A stretch of 64,000 nt of DNA from Streptomyces griseus subsp. griseus (GTDB lineage Bacteria; Actinomycetota; Actinomycetes; Streptomycetales; Streptomycetaceae). A program made the translations under genes and the position numbers. Positions within the stretch are counted from its first letter, which is position 1. Each line of letters opens with the position of its first letter. This document shows, piece by piece, positions 43,191-52,447 of the stretch. The notes beneath the pieces were generated by a model. That model worked only from the letters and a program-made list of their open reading frames with translations, was not told the origin of the DNA and searched no databases. Location of the stretch: positions 5,704,001 to 5,768,000 of the forward strand of contig NZ_CP032543.1 in NCBI RefSeq assembly GCF_003610995.1, given 5' to 3'.

Positions 43191-44645
43191 ATGCCGCACC
43201 TCTCCCGCCGCCTGCGGGCCGCGCTCCTGGCCACCGCATCGCTCTCCCTCGTCGCCGCCGCCCTGCCCGCCCCCGAGCCCCTCGGCATCGGTGACCGGCT
43301 CTTCCCCGAGCTGGGCAACCCCGGCTACGACGTCCTCACGTACGACATCGCCTTCACCTACCACGGCGGCAACACCAAGCCCCTGGACGCCGTGACCAAG
43401 ATCAGGGCCCGCACCACCGCACCGCTGGACCGGATCAACCTCGACTTCGCCCGGGGCACCGTCCGGAGCGCCGAGGTCAACGGGCAGGCCGTCGACTTCG
43501 GCAGCAAGAACGAGGACCTGGTCCTCCAGGCCCCCCGCCGCCTCCCCGCGGGCGTGCCGCTGAACATCACCGTCCGGCACACCAGCGACCCGTCCGGCAG
43601 CGCGGGCAACGGCGGCTGGGTCCGTACCGCCGACGGCCTCGCCATGGCCAACCAGGCCGACGCCGCCCACCGGGTCTTCCCCAGCAACGACCACCCGTCG
43701 GACAAGGCGTACTTCACCTTCCGTATCACCGCCCCCAAGGACCTCACGGCCGTCGCCAACGGACTGCCCGTCGGCCACACCCGTAACGGCACGACGACCA
43801 CCTGGACCTACCGCACCCAGCACCCCATGGCCACCGAGCTGGCCCAGGTCTCCATCGGCCGCTCCCACGTCCACCACCACACCGGACCGCACGGCCTGCC
43901 GCTGCGCGACGTCGTCCCGGCCGCCGATCTCGCGAAGATGGAGCCCTGGCTGAGGAAGACCCCCGCCCAGCTGGAGTGGATGGAGCGGCGGGTCGGCCGC
44001 TACCCCTTCGAGACGTACGGAGTCCTCGTCGCCGACAGCCGCATCGGCTTCGCGCTGGAGACCCAGACGATCTCGCTGTTCGGCAGGTCCCTCTTCACCG
44101 AACCCGCCTACCCCGAGTGGTACGTCGACTCCGTCATGGTCCACGAACTGGCCCACCAGTGGTTCGGCAACAGCGTCTCGCCCGCCTCCTGGTCCGATCT
44201 CTGGCTCAACGAGGGGCACGCCAGCTGGTACGAGGCCCTGTACGCGGAGGAGAACGGCGGCGGGACGCTGGAGCGGCGGATGCGTGAGGCGTACAAGCTC
44301 TCCGACGGCTGGCGGGCGAACGGCGGACCGCCCGCGCACCCGGACGGCCCGGCGGAGGGGGAGAAGCTCTCCCTGTTCCGGCCCGTCGTCTACGACGGCA
44401 GCGCCCTGGTGCTCTACGCCCTGCGCCAGGAGATCGGCGCGGACGCCTTCGACCGGCTGCAGCGCGCCTGGGTACGGACCCACCGGGACGGTACGGCGAC
44501 CACGGCGGACTTCACCCGGCTGGCGTCCGGCATCGCGGGACGCGACCTGACCGCCTTCTTCGAGGAGTGGCTGTACGGGAAGAAGACCCCGCCGATGCCC
44601 GGGCACCCCGACTGGAGCGCGGCCGAACCCGCTGCCACCCCCTGA
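43191..44645 (+). CDS. Secreted M1-family zinc metallopeptidase
   Basis: A 484-residue exported aminopeptidase-like enzyme. The N-terminal signal peptide (RRLRAALLATASLSLVAAAL) has a hydrophobic core at residues 8-25. The zinc site is HELAH (H318, E319, H322) with the third ligand E341 in NEGHAS, the exact HExxH-x18-E pattern. The usual GxMEN substrate motif is replaced by FALETQTI, which marks the subfamily of smaller M1 enzymes that lack the C-terminal ERAP-like domain. Probably cleaves peptides outside the cell. Confidence 0.92.
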   Translation: MPHLSRRLRAALLATASLSLVAAALPAPEPLGIGDRLFPELGNPGYDVLTYDIAFTYHGGNTKPLDAVTKIRARTTAPLDRINLDFARGTVRSAEVNGQAVDFGSKNEDLVLQAPRRLPAGVPLNITVRHTSDPSGSAGNGGWVRTADGLAMANQADAAHRVFPSNDHPSDKAYFTFRITAPKDLTAVANGLPVGHTRNGTTTTWTYRTQHPMATELAQVSIGRSHVHHHTGPHGLPLRDVVPAADLAKMEPWLRKTPAQLEWMERRVGRYPFETYGVLVADSRIGFALETQTISLFGRSLFTEPAYPEWYVDSVMVHELAHQWFGNSVSPASWSDLWLNEGHASWYEALYAEENGGGTLERRMREAYKLSDGWRANGGPPAHPDGPAEGEKLSLFRPVVYDGSALVLYALRQEIGADAFDRLQRAWVRTHRDGTATTADFTRLASGIAGRDLTAFFEEWLYGKKTPPMPGHPDWSAAEPAATP

Positions 44646-44807
44646 GGGCGGGGGAAAACCCCAGTGACGGGCCGGGCGGGGCCGTGCCACTATCGACACG
44701 TCGGCACGGCGGACCGCACCGGACTCCCCGGCGGGAGTGGCCGGGAATCATCCGGACAGGTCACACGTTGTGACTGACGTAAAGACTTCTATCGACGTAA
44801 GGATCCA

Positions 44808-46328
44808 ATGACCTCCTCTTCTTCCCTTCCCCAGGACGCGCAGGACGCGCAGAGCGCCACGGAGAACACCCCCGAGAGCCTCACGGAGAGCCTTCGGGCC
44901 GACGCCCTGATGGAAGAGGACGTCGCCTGGAGCCAGGAGATCGACGGAGCGCGCGACGGCGACCAGCTGGACCGCTCCGAGCGTGCCGCCCTGCGGCGCG
45001 TGGCCGGCCTCTCCACGGAGCTCGAGGACGTCACCGAGGTCGAGTACCGACAGCTGCGCCTGGAGCGCGTCGTGCTGGTCGGTGTCTGGACCTCGGGGAC
45101 GGTGCGTGACGCGGAGATCTCCCTCGCGGAGCTCGCCGCACTCGCCGAGACGGCGGGCGCACAGGTCCTGGACGCGGTGTACCAGCGGCGCGACAAGCCC
45201 GACCCGGCGACCTACATCGGTTCCGGCAAGGCGCTGGAGCTGCGCGACATCGTCCTGGAGACCGGGGCCGACACCGTCATCTGCGACGGTGAGCTGAGCC
45301 CCGGCCAGCTGATCCACCTGGAAGACGTCGTCAAGGTGAAGGTGGTCGACCGGACCGCCCTCATCCTCGACATCTTCGCCCAGCACGCCAAGTCCCGTGA
45401 GGGCAAGGCGCAGGTCTCGCTGGCCCAGATGCAGTACATGCTGCCGCGACTGCGCGGCTGGGGTCAGTCGCTCTCCCGTCAGATGGGCGGCGCCGGTTCC
45501 GGCGGCGGTGGCGGCATGGCCACCCGTGGCCCCGGTGAGACCAAGATCGAGACGGACCGGCGTCGGATCCGCGAGAAGATGGCGAAGATGCGCCGGGAGA
45601 TCGCGGAGATGAAGACCGGCCGCGAGATCAAGCGCCAGGAGCGCAAGCGCAACAAGGTGCCCTCCGTCGCCATCGCCGGATACACCAACGCCGGCAAGTC
45701 GTCGCTGCTCAACCGCCTCACCGGAGCCGGTGTCCTGGTGGAGAACGCCCTGTTCGCCACCCTGGACCCGACCGTGCGCCGGGCCGAGACACCGAGCGGC
45801 CGCATCTACACCCTCGCCGACACCGTCGGGTTCGTACGGCACCTGCCGCACCACCTGGTCGAGGCGTTCCGCTCCACCATGGAGGAGGTCGGCGAGTCCG
45901 ATCTCATCCTGCACGTGGTGGACGGCTCGCACCCGGTGCCCGAGGAGCAGCTCGCCGCCGTGCGCGAGGTGATCCGGGACGTCGGCGCGGTCGACGTACG
46001 CGAGATCGTCGTGATCAACAAGGCGGACGCCGCGGACCCGCTGGTCCTCCAGCGTCTGCTGCGCAACGAGAAGTACGCGATCGCCGTCTCGGCCCGGACC
46101 GGTGCCGGGATCGCCGAGCTGCTCGCGCTCATCGACGCCGAGCTGCCGCGCCCGTCCGTCGAGATCGAGGTGCTCGTGCCGTACATCCAGGGGGCGCTGG
46201 TCTCCCGGGTGCACGCCGAGGGTGAGGTCCTCTCCGAGGAGCACACCGCCGAGGGCACCCTGCTCAAGGCCCAGGTCCACGAGGAGCTGGCCGCGGAGCT
46301 GGGGACGTTCGTCCCCGCAGCGCACTGA
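44808..46328 (+). CDS. hflX: Ribosome-associated GTPase HflX
   Basis: Stress-responsive GTPase that binds and splits stalled ribosomes. The 506-residue product has an N-terminal HflX domain with the DEVIxDxELSPxQ-type block (ADTVICDGELSPGQLIHLED), a glycine-rich linker (GGAGSGGGGGMATRGPGETK) before the conserved RGPGETKIE helix, and a GTPase domain with G1 GYTNAGKSSLLN, G3 DTVGFVRHLP and G4 NKAD. It is longer at the N-terminus than the E. coli protein by about 60 acidic residues. The ribosome site is AAGGA just before ATG 44808. Confidence 0.96.
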   Translation: MTSSSSLPQDAQDAQSATENTPESLTESLRADALMEEDVAWSQEIDGARDGDQLDRSERAALRRVAGLSTELEDVTEVEYRQLRLERVVLVGVWTSGTVRDAEISLAELAALAETAGAQVLDAVYQRRDKPDPATYIGSGKALELRDIVLETGADTVICDGELSPGQLIHLEDVVKVKVVDRTALILDIFAQHAKSREGKAQVSLAQMQYMLPRLRGWGQSLSRQMGGAGSGGGGGMATRGPGETKIETDRRRIREKMAKMRREIAEMKTGREIKRQERKRNKVPSVAIAGYTNAGKSSLLNRLTGAGVLVENALFATLDPTVRRAETPSGRIYTLADTVGFVRHLPHHLVEAFRSTMEEVGESDLILHVVDGSHPVPEEQLAAVREVIRDVGAVDVREIVVINKADAADPLVLQRLLRNEKYAIAVSARTGAGIAELLALIDAELPRPSVEIEVLVPYIQGALVSRVHAEGEVLSEEHTAEGTLLKAQVHEELAAELGTFVPAAH

Positions 46329-46363
46329 TCACCGCACGGCGCAGGCCGTGATGGTGCGACGAA

Positions 46364-46395
46364 GACGCCCGACCGGGTCCGCCCGGCCGGGCGTC
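46364..46395. terminator. Terminator between hflX and the convergent kinase gene
   Basis: GACGCCCGACCGGG pairs with CCCGGCCGGGCGTC (one mismatch) around a 4-base loop. It overlaps the stop region of the minus-strand gene by two bases and can serve both directions. Confidence 0.75.
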
Positions 46396-46840
46396 ACCCG
46401 TTTCCTGGGTCCTGACGCCCCGCCGCGGTGTCCTCGTACCCCGGGGGCACGAAGCAGGCGGTCACGGTCTTGCCGTCCCGCTGCGGGTGGTGCTGCCAGC
46501 TGTCGGCCAGCGCGTCCACGATGGCCATGCCGCGGCCACCGAGCGCGCCCGGGTCGTCCGGGCGCCGGGCGGGCGGCTGCGAACTGGAGTCGTGGACGCT
46601 GACGTGCAGGCAGGCGCTGTCCCACGTCAGGATCAGCTGGGCGTCGCTGTGGGCGTGCTTGTGCGCGTTGGTGATCAGCTCGGAGACGGCGATGAGCACC
46701 GAGTCCACGGTGTCGGGCGCGTTCCGGGCCCACTCCAGGGATTCGAGGTGCTCGCGCGCCCAGTGCCGTCCCGCGCGCACTCCTTGGGCGATGGGAAAGG
46801 ACTGCGCCCAACCCACCGCCCTCATCGTGGAATCGGTCAT
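46394..46840 (-). CDS. HATPase-fold anti-sigma-type serine kinase (RsbW-like)
   Basis: A small cytoplasmic ATP-binding protein (148 residues) of the RsbW/SpoIIAB type, abundant in Streptomyces. The N-box ELITNAHKHAHS is near residue 60 and the G1 region GALGGRGMAIVDALAD near 100. The G2 lid is short. No sigma or anti-anti-sigma gene adjoins, so the partner is unknown. ATG 46840 is chosen with GAGAGG 7 bases upstream; ATG 46846 is too close to that site. Confidence 0.85.
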   Translation of the reverse strand: MTDSTMRAVGWAQSFPIAQGVRAGRHWAREHLESLEWARNAPDTVDSVLIAVSELITNAHKHAHSDAQLILTWDSACLHVSVHDSSSQPPARRPDDPGALGGRGMAIVDALADSWQHHPQRDGKTVTACFVPPGYEDTAAGRQDPGNG

Positions 46841-47079
46841 GATCATGCCTCTCGGTCGGTCCCACGGTATTCGGCGCTCGGTCGCCTTCCGTGTACCCGC
46901 CGGAGCGCGGAACACCGTCCCCGCCCTGCTTCTGAGCCGACGGCGCGGAGCTGATGGGCGGGACGTTCATCGGGCAGTCGACGATGCCCCCCCCGCACGA
47001 GGAGCAACCATGCCGTTCTGACGGCGAGCCGTCCGCACGTTCTCCCGTCGGTTCGCCGGTCGTCGGGCACCATGGCCTG

Positions 47080-47463
47080 ATGGACGCCGATCAGCCGGAG
47101 CGCACACCCGACGGCCGGTACATCGTGGTGAACGGCCGTCGCTGGCGGGCCACCGACCCGGAGATCCCCGAGGACATCGCCGCCGGTCTGCGCCGCCACC
47201 TCATGGCGGCCCGGCGCGCGATCGCCGCCTCCCACCGGAACGCCGACCCGGCGGCCGAGAAGCGGGCCCGGAGCCGGGTCCACGCAGCCAAGGTGGCCCT
47301 CGGCGAACGCTCCACAGCGTGGTGGGAGCAGTCCCTCGCCGAGCGCCGCCGCCGGTGGGAGACCGGGGCCGCGGAGCTGGACGCCACTCAGGAGCCCGGA
47401 CAGCCCGCCGCCCGGGCGGCCGACGGAGAGAGCCGGCCACCTAGGCGCAAGAGATCCGACTGA
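47080..47463 (+). CDS. Conserved actinobacterial protein of unknown function
   Basis: A 127-residue charged, helical protein with a conserved N-terminus (DGRYIVVNGRRWRATDPEIP). A long basic helix (LRRHLMAARRAIAASHRNAD ... ARSRVHAAKVALGER) and a disordered Arg-rich tail follow. I recognise it as a widespread Streptomyces protein without assigned function; arginine content suggests nucleic acid contact but no domain shows this. ATG 47080 is taken as start; the frame is open upstream without a ribosome site. Confidence 0.7.
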   Translation: MDADQPERTPDGRYIVVNGRRWRATDPEIPEDIAAGLRRHLMAARRAIAASHRNADPAAEKRARSRVHAAKVALGERSTAWWEQSLAERRRRWETGAAELDATQEPGQPAARAADGESRPPRRKRSD

Positions 47464-47510
47464 CCCGCATACGGCGGACGTCTCCGACGGGCGCGTACGA
47501 CGGCCGGGAG

Positions 47511-48734
47511 CTACCGGCCCGCGTACTTCTCACTGACGGCGCGGTAGACGCCCTCGGCCTCCTTGCCGAGCCGGGGACCGGCCAGCCAGCCCGCAGAGAT
47601 CGGGCCGATCGAGGTGTTGGAGACCAGCGCGGGCTTGCCGTCCGAGCCCGCCGCGACCCAGCCGCCGCCGGAGGAACCGCCGGTCATGGTGCAGCCGATG
47701 CGGTACATCGTCGGCTCGTCCTGGCGGATCGAGAGGCGGCCCGGCTTGTCCTTGCACTGGAGCAGCTTCTGGCCGTCGAACGGCGGCGCGGCCGGGTAGC
47801 CGGTGGCCGTCATGTCGGCGATCTGCGGCACGGCGGGGGCGTTGAAGTCGACCGGCAGCGCCGAACCGACCGTCTCCTCCAGCGACTTGCCCGTCGCCCC
47901 CTTCTCCGGCGTGACATGCAGCACCGCGAAGTCGTACGGGGCACCCTGGCCGCCGGTGGCCGCGCCCTGGGCGATCCACTGCTCGGAGGTCTGGGCCCAC
48001 CGGCCCCACCAGACACCGTAGGGAGCGATCTTCTCCTTGGGCGCGGTCTCCAGCTCCGTGAGGGAGAGGTTGTCGTTGTTGTACGACGGGACGAAGGCGA
48101 TGTTGCGGTACCAGCCGCCCGCCTTGCCGGCGTGCACACAGTGCCCGGCGGTCCACACCATGTTGGACTTCCCGGGGTTCGCCGGGTCCTTCACCACGGT
48201 CGCGGAACAGACCATGGAGCCCTGGGGGCCGTCGAAGAGCAGCTTCCCGGACTCCGGCGCGTTGTCGTGGTACGGCGTCGCGACACCGGCCGCCTGTACG
48301 GGGGCGGGCGTCGGGTCCGTCACGCCGTCGTCGCCGGAGATGTCGTTGTCGACCGGGTTCTCCGGGGGCTTCTCGGCCTCCCGCATCCGGTCGGGGTCCC
48401 AGAGGCCGTCGATGATCGGGTTGACGAAGTCCTTGGCCTCACGCAGCCACGTGTCCTTGTCCCAGTTCTTCCACTCGCCGTCCCGCCACTTGTCCGGGTC
48501 GATCCCGTGCTCCTTGAGCCGGTCCTTCAGGTCGTCCGGAATGGTGACCTTGCCGTCGGCCTGGCCGGCCGAAGCGGAGGGCGTCGTACCGCCCGCGTCG
48601 TCCTCCTCCGGACCGCAGGCGGTGGCGGTGAGCGCCAGGACGGCGACGGCCGCCGTCGCGGCGAGCACGCCGGAGGGCATGCGCCGTACGCGCCTGCCGC
48701 GGCGTGCGGTGTCGGTCGGGCGAATGGGTCGCAT
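47511..48734 (-). CDS. Secreted trypsin-like serine protease lipoprotein
   Basis: A 407-residue exported protease. The lipoprotein signal peptide ends in LTATAC with lipidated C40. After an acidic linker and a prodomain-like segment (residues 60-150) the chymotrypsin fold has H198 (WTAGHCVH), D268 (YDFAVLHV) and S355 (GGSSGGGWV). Three further cysteines in the catalytic domain may form disulfides. Start 48734 has AGGGGGA 8 bases upstream. It is divergent from the siderophore operon and may be unrelated to it. Confidence 0.9.
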   Translation of the reverse strand: MRPIRPTDTARRGRRVRRMPSGVLAATAAVAVLALTATACGPEEDDAGGTTPSASAGQADGKVTIPDDLKDRLKEHGIDPDKWRDGEWKNWDKDTWLREAKDFVNPIIDGLWDPDRMREAEKPPENPVDNDISGDDGVTDPTPAPVQAAGVATPYHDNAPESGKLLFDGPQGSMVCSATVVKDPANPGKSNMVWTAGHCVHAGKAGGWYRNIAFVPSYNNDNLSLTELETAPKEKIAPYGVWWGRWAQTSEQWIAQGAATGGQGAPYDFAVLHVTPEKGATGKSLEETVGSALPVDFNAPAVPQIADMTATGYPAAPPFDGQKLLQCKDKPGRLSIRQDEPTMYRIGCTMTGGSSGGGWVAAGSDGKPALVSNTSIGPISAGWLAGPRLGKEAEGVYRAVSEKYAGR

Positions 48735-49036
48735 CTGGTGATCCCCCTGGGACTTCGTCACTCGGTACTCCGTGCGGCTTTCGGACACTTCGGGGCCGTA
48801 GGACAGCTGTTCTCGGCCCTCTGCGCGGCCCCCACTATGCCGGTGCCGTTGGGGACGGTATGCGGCAGGTCCGCGGTTCCGTCCCCGCAAGGGTGTTCCG
48901 ATTCACCCGTGATCCCTTGCGGCCGGCGTCGTTGGTACGTACGGGGGACACCAGGACAGCGTTCACCCCCGCACTCCGTCCGCGCCGAAACGTACTGACG
49001 TGCAACGCAACTGTTACCGCAGGAGGATCAAGAGCC
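48735..49036. other. Divergent region between the protease and the siderophore operon
   Basis: These 302 bases hold the promoters for the protease (minus) and the NIS operon (plus). The operon ribosome site AGGAGGA lies at 49021-49027. I looked for a DmdR/IdeR iron box (TTAGGTTAGSCTAACCTAA-like) on both strands and found none. No short gene is evident. Confidence 0.6.
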
Positions 49037-50440
49037 GTGTCCGTGACCGAACCCGCTCCGGTGGCGCCGCCTCCCGCACCCCCCGTGCACGAGGGCATCC
49101 TCCGCCGCCAGTCGCTGCGCGAGTCGGCCGCCCGTACCTATGCGCGGTCCCTGCCGATCGTCCCCGTCCGGGCGCGCGGGCTCACCATCGAGGGCGCGGA
49201 CGGACGGCGCTATCTGGACTGTCTGTCCGGTGCGGGCACCCTGGCGCTCGGCCACAACCACCCGGTGGTGCTCGAAGCCATCCGGAAGGTCATCGACTCC
49301 GGCGCCCCCCTGCACGTCCTGGACCTCGCCACCCCGGTCAAGGACGCCTTCACCACCGAGTTGTTCGCCACCCTGCCGCGCGAGTTCGCCGACAACGCGC
49401 GCATCCAGTTCTGCGGCCCCGCCGGTACGGACGCCGTCGAGGCCGCCCTCAAGCTGGTCCGCGCCGCGACCGGCCGCGACGGCCTGCTCACCTTCACCGG
49501 CGCGTACCACGGCATGACGGCCGGGGCTCTGGAGGCCTCCGGCGGCGCCCGGGACGTCCGGGTGACCCGGCTGCCCTTCCCGCAGGACTACCGCTGCCCG
49601 TTCGGGATCGGCGGCGAGCGCGGCGCCGCCCTCGGCGCACGGTGGACGGAGCATCTGCTGGACGACGAGAAGGGCGGCGTCCCGGCCCCGGCGGGGATGA
49701 TCCTGGAGCCGGTGCAGGGCGAGGGCGGCGTCAACCCCGCCCCGGACGGCTGGCTCCGCAGGATGCGCGAGATCACCCGGGCCAGGGGCATCCCGCTCAT
49801 CGCCGACGAGGTGCAGACCGGCGTCGGCAGGACCGGCGCCTTCTGGGCGGTGGAGCACAGCGGCATCGTGCCGGACGTCATGGTCCTCTCCAAGGCGATC
49901 GGCGGATCCCTGCCGCTCGCGGTCATCGTCTACCGCGCTGAGCTGGACCTCTGGCAGCCGGGCGCCCACGCGGGTACGTTTCGTGGCAACCAGCTCGCCA
50001 TGGCGGCGGGCGCGGCCACCCTCGCGTACGTCCGGGAGCACGGGCTGGCGGAGCGGGCGGCGGCCTTGGGCGCCCGAATGCTCGACAGCCTGCGGAAGTT
50101 GCGGGCGGACCATCCGGGGATCGGCGACGTACGGGGGCGCGGACTGATGATCGGCCTGGAGCTGGTGGACCCCGAGGCCGCGCCCCTCCCGGCCGAGGCC
50201 GACGACCACGCCCCGGCCCCGCCGCCGGACCCGGCCCTCGCCCGCGCCGTCCAGCAGGAGTGCCTGGACCGCGGCCTCATCGTCGAACTGGGCGGCCGGC
50301 ACAGTGCCGTTGTCCGCCTCCTCCCCCCGCTCACCCTCACCGACGAGCAGGCGAGTGCCGTCGTCGACCGTCTGGCCGACGCGCTGGCGGCCGCGGAGCG
50401 TTCGCCGCACCGCAGGGCCGCCGCCGGGCCGACCACCTGA
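49037..50440 (+). CDS. Diaminobutyrate-2-oxoglutarate aminotransferase (RhbA-like) of an NIS siderophore operon
   Basis: Class III PLP aminotransferase of 467 residues that would make L-2,4-diaminobutyrate from aspartate semialdehyde and glutamate. It has GPAGTDAVEAALKLVR near residue 128, the PLP aspartate in ADEVQTGVGRTG (D257) and Schiff-base lysine K286 (VLSKAIGG). RhbA of rhizobactin and EctB of ectoine are the nearest kinds; the siderophore genes downstream support the RhbA role. GTG 49037 has AGGAGGA 9 bases upstream. It is first of four genes with gaps of 28, 38 and 60 bases. Confidence 0.88.
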   Translation: MSVTEPAPVAPPPAPPVHEGILRRQSLRESAARTYARSLPIVPVRARGLTIEGADGRRYLDCLSGAGTLALGHNHPVVLEAIRKVIDSGAPLHVLDLATPVKDAFTTELFATLPREFADNARIQFCGPAGTDAVEAALKLVRAATGRDGLLTFTGAYHGMTAGALEASGGARDVRVTRLPFPQDYRCPFGIGGERGAALGARWTEHLLDDEKGGVPAPAGMILEPVQGEGGVNPAPDGWLRRMREITRARGIPLIADEVQTGVGRTGAFWAVEHSGIVPDVMVLSKAIGGSLPLAVIVYRAELDLWQPGAHAGTFRGNQLAMAAGAATLAYVREHGLAERAAALGARMLDSLRKLRADHPGIGDVRGRGLMIGLELVDPEAAPLPAEADDHAPAPPPDPALARAVQQECLDRGLIVELGGRHSAVVRLLPPLTLTDEQASAVVDRLADALAAAERSPHRRAAAGPTT

Positions 50441-50468
50441 TCCCCGGAACCACACAAGGAAGACCGCC

Positions 50469-52409
50469 GTGAACCCCACCCCCGCCTCCGAGGCCGACGG
50501 CCCCGGTACCCCCCAGCACCGAGGGCAGGACGGACCGGCCGCCCCCGGCACGGTCGAGGCGACGACGACCGTGCCCCACCAGAAAGCTCCTTACGAGGGC
50601 GACCCGGACGCCCTCACGGAGCCCGGCGCCCCGCAAGCCCCGGCCGGCATGGGCCCGGCCGATGGATCTCCGTACGACGAACTCCTCCGCAGCCAGGACC
50701 CGTTGGACCACCCCGACCCCCTGCGGGCCGCCGACGCCGCCGGTACGGAGAGCCTGCTGCGGTGCTGGACCCGGGAGAACGACCTGCCCCGGCCCGAAGG
50801 CGACACCCTGCGCGTGGCCTTCCCCGCCACCGGCACCGCCCTCCTCGTCCCCGTCCACTACTGGTCCGCCACCGGAGCCCACCGCTTCGGCGCCCCCGTC
50901 CTCGAAGGCGCCCCCGAGAAGGCCCCGCCCGCCGACGCCGTCACCGTCGCCGTCCTCATCGGCCGGGAGGCCGACCGCAACGGCTCCGCCGACCTGGTCG
51001 CCCGGGTCGCCGACTCCGTACGCCACACCGCCGGCTTCGTCGAACAGCGCCGCCGCCACCCCGCCGAACCGGCCGGTGCCGACCTCTTCCTCACCGCCGA
51101 GCAGTCCCTTCTCCTCGGCCATCCGCTCCACCCCACCCCCAAGAGCCGCGAGGGGCTCTCCGAGGCGGAGTCCCGGCGCTACTCGCCCGAGCTCCACGGC
51201 TCCTTCCCGCTCCACTGGTTCGCCGCCGACCGCACCCTGGCCGCCACCGACTCCGCCTGGACCGACGGCGGCCCGGCCTCCGCCGAGGAGCTGCTCGCCC
51301 CGCACCGCGACGGGCTGCGCCTGCCGCCCGGCACCGTCGCCGTGCCGCTCCACCCCTGGCAGGCCGCCGACCTGCTGAGCCGCCCTCAGGTCGCCGCCCT
51401 CCAGGAGACCGGCCTGCTGCACGACCTCGGCCCGCACGGCGAGCACTGGCACCCCACCTCCTCCATCCGCACCGTGCACCGCCCCGGCGCCCGGGTGATG
51501 CTCAAGCTCTCCCTCGGCGTACGCATCACCAACTCCCGCCGTGAGAACCTCCGCAAGGAGCTGCACCGGGGCGTCGAGGTCCACCGCCTCCTGACCACCG
51601 GCCTCGCCGAGAGCTGGCAGCGGGCCCACCCCGGCTTCGACATCGTCCGCGACCCCGCCTGGCTCGCCGTCGACGATCCCGAGGGCACCCCCGTCACCGG
51701 CCTCGACGTGATGCTCCGCCAGAACCCCTTCGGCCCGGCCGACGACGCCGTCTGCATCGCCGGGCTCACCGCCCAGCGCCCCCGGCCCGGGCAGCCTCTG
51801 ATGCGCTCCCGGCTCGCGGAGGCCGTCGCCGCTCTGGCCGTACGGACCGGCCGCCCGGTCGCGGACATCTCCGCCGAGTGGCTCCGGCGCTATCTGGACC
51901 GCGTCGTCCGCCCGGTCCTCTGGCTGGACGCCCACGCCGGTGTCGCCCTCGAAGCGCACCAGCAGAACACCCTGGTCCTCCTCGACCCGGACGGCTGGCC
52001 GACCGGCGGGCGCTACCGGGACAACCAGGGCTACTACTTCCGCGAGTCCCGCCGCGACGAGCTGGAACGGCGCCTTCCGGGCATCGGCACCGTCAGCGAC
52101 ACCTTCGTCTCCGACCCGGTCACCGACGAACGGTTCGCCTACTACCTGGGCATCAACAACGTCCTCGGCCTGATCGGCGCGTTCGGCGCCCAGCGCCTCG
52201 CCGACGAGCAGGACCTGCTCGCGGTCCTTCGCCACTTCCTCACCGAGACCGCTGAACTGGGCTCACCCCTGCCCATGTATCTCCTGGAGAACCGCCGACT
52301 GCGCTGCAAGGCCAACCTGCTGACCCGGCTGCACGGCCTGGACGAGCTGGTCGGCCCGGTGGACACCCAGTCCGTCTACGTCTCCATCGCCAACCCGCTG
52401 TACGCCTGA
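50469..52409 (+). CDS. IucA/IucC-family NIS siderophore synthetase 1
   Basis: ATP-dependent ligase that joins a carboxylate (usually citrate) to an amine or alcohol. The product has 646 residues. About 65 low-complexity residues precede the domain. ATP/substrate motifs are HPLHPTPKSREGL near residue 218, VPLHPWQAADLL near 295, KLSLGVRITNSRREN near 345 and the HQQN block near 498. A ferric-reductase FhuF-like C-terminal region completes the family architecture. GTG 50469 with AAGGAAG upstream. It is the RhbC position in the operon; substrates cannot be read from sequence. Confidence 0.92.
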   Translation: MNPTPASEADGPGTPQHRGQDGPAAPGTVEATTTVPHQKAPYEGDPDALTEPGAPQAPAGMGPADGSPYDELLRSQDPLDHPDPLRAADAAGTESLLRCWTRENDLPRPEGDTLRVAFPATGTALLVPVHYWSATGAHRFGAPVLEGAPEKAPPADAVTVAVLIGREADRNGSADLVARVADSVRHTAGFVEQRRRHPAEPAGADLFLTAEQSLLLGHPLHPTPKSREGLSEAESRRYSPELHGSFPLHWFAADRTLAATDSAWTDGGPASAEELLAPHRDGLRLPPGTVAVPLHPWQAADLLSRPQVAALQETGLLHDLGPHGEHWHPTSSIRTVHRPGARVMLKLSLGVRITNSRRENLRKELHRGVEVHRLLTTGLAESWQRAHPGFDIVRDPAWLAVDDPEGTPVTGLDVMLRQNPFGPADDAVCIAGLTAQRPRPGQPLMRSRLAEAVAALAVRTGRPVADISAEWLRRYLDRVVRPVLWLDAHAGVALEAHQQNTLVLLDPDGWPTGGRYRDNQGYYFRESRRDELERRLPGIGTVSDTFVSDPVTDERFAYYLGINNVLGLIGAFGAQRLADEQDLLAVLRHFLTETAELGSPLPMYLLENRRLRCKANLLTRLHGLDELVGPVDTQSVYVSIANPLYA

Positions 52410-52447
52410 GGGGCCCGGCCCCCCGCCCCAGAGAGGAGAGTGTCACC

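Noticed and set aside
40649..43318. Open minus-strand frame of 889 codons opposite rshA
   Set aside because: Antisense shadow of a GC-rich gene: rich in Gly/Arg/Val/Asp, no ribosome site, no recognisable domain, while the plus strand encodes a clear RSH protein.
43068..44699. Open minus-strand frame of 543 codons opposite the M1 peptidase
   Set aside because: Antisense of a gene with an intact HExxH-x18-E site; composition typical of GC-rich shadow frames.
48735..49036. Iron box for the siderophore operon
   Set aside because: No sequence close to the 19-bp DmdR/IdeR palindrome on either strand.
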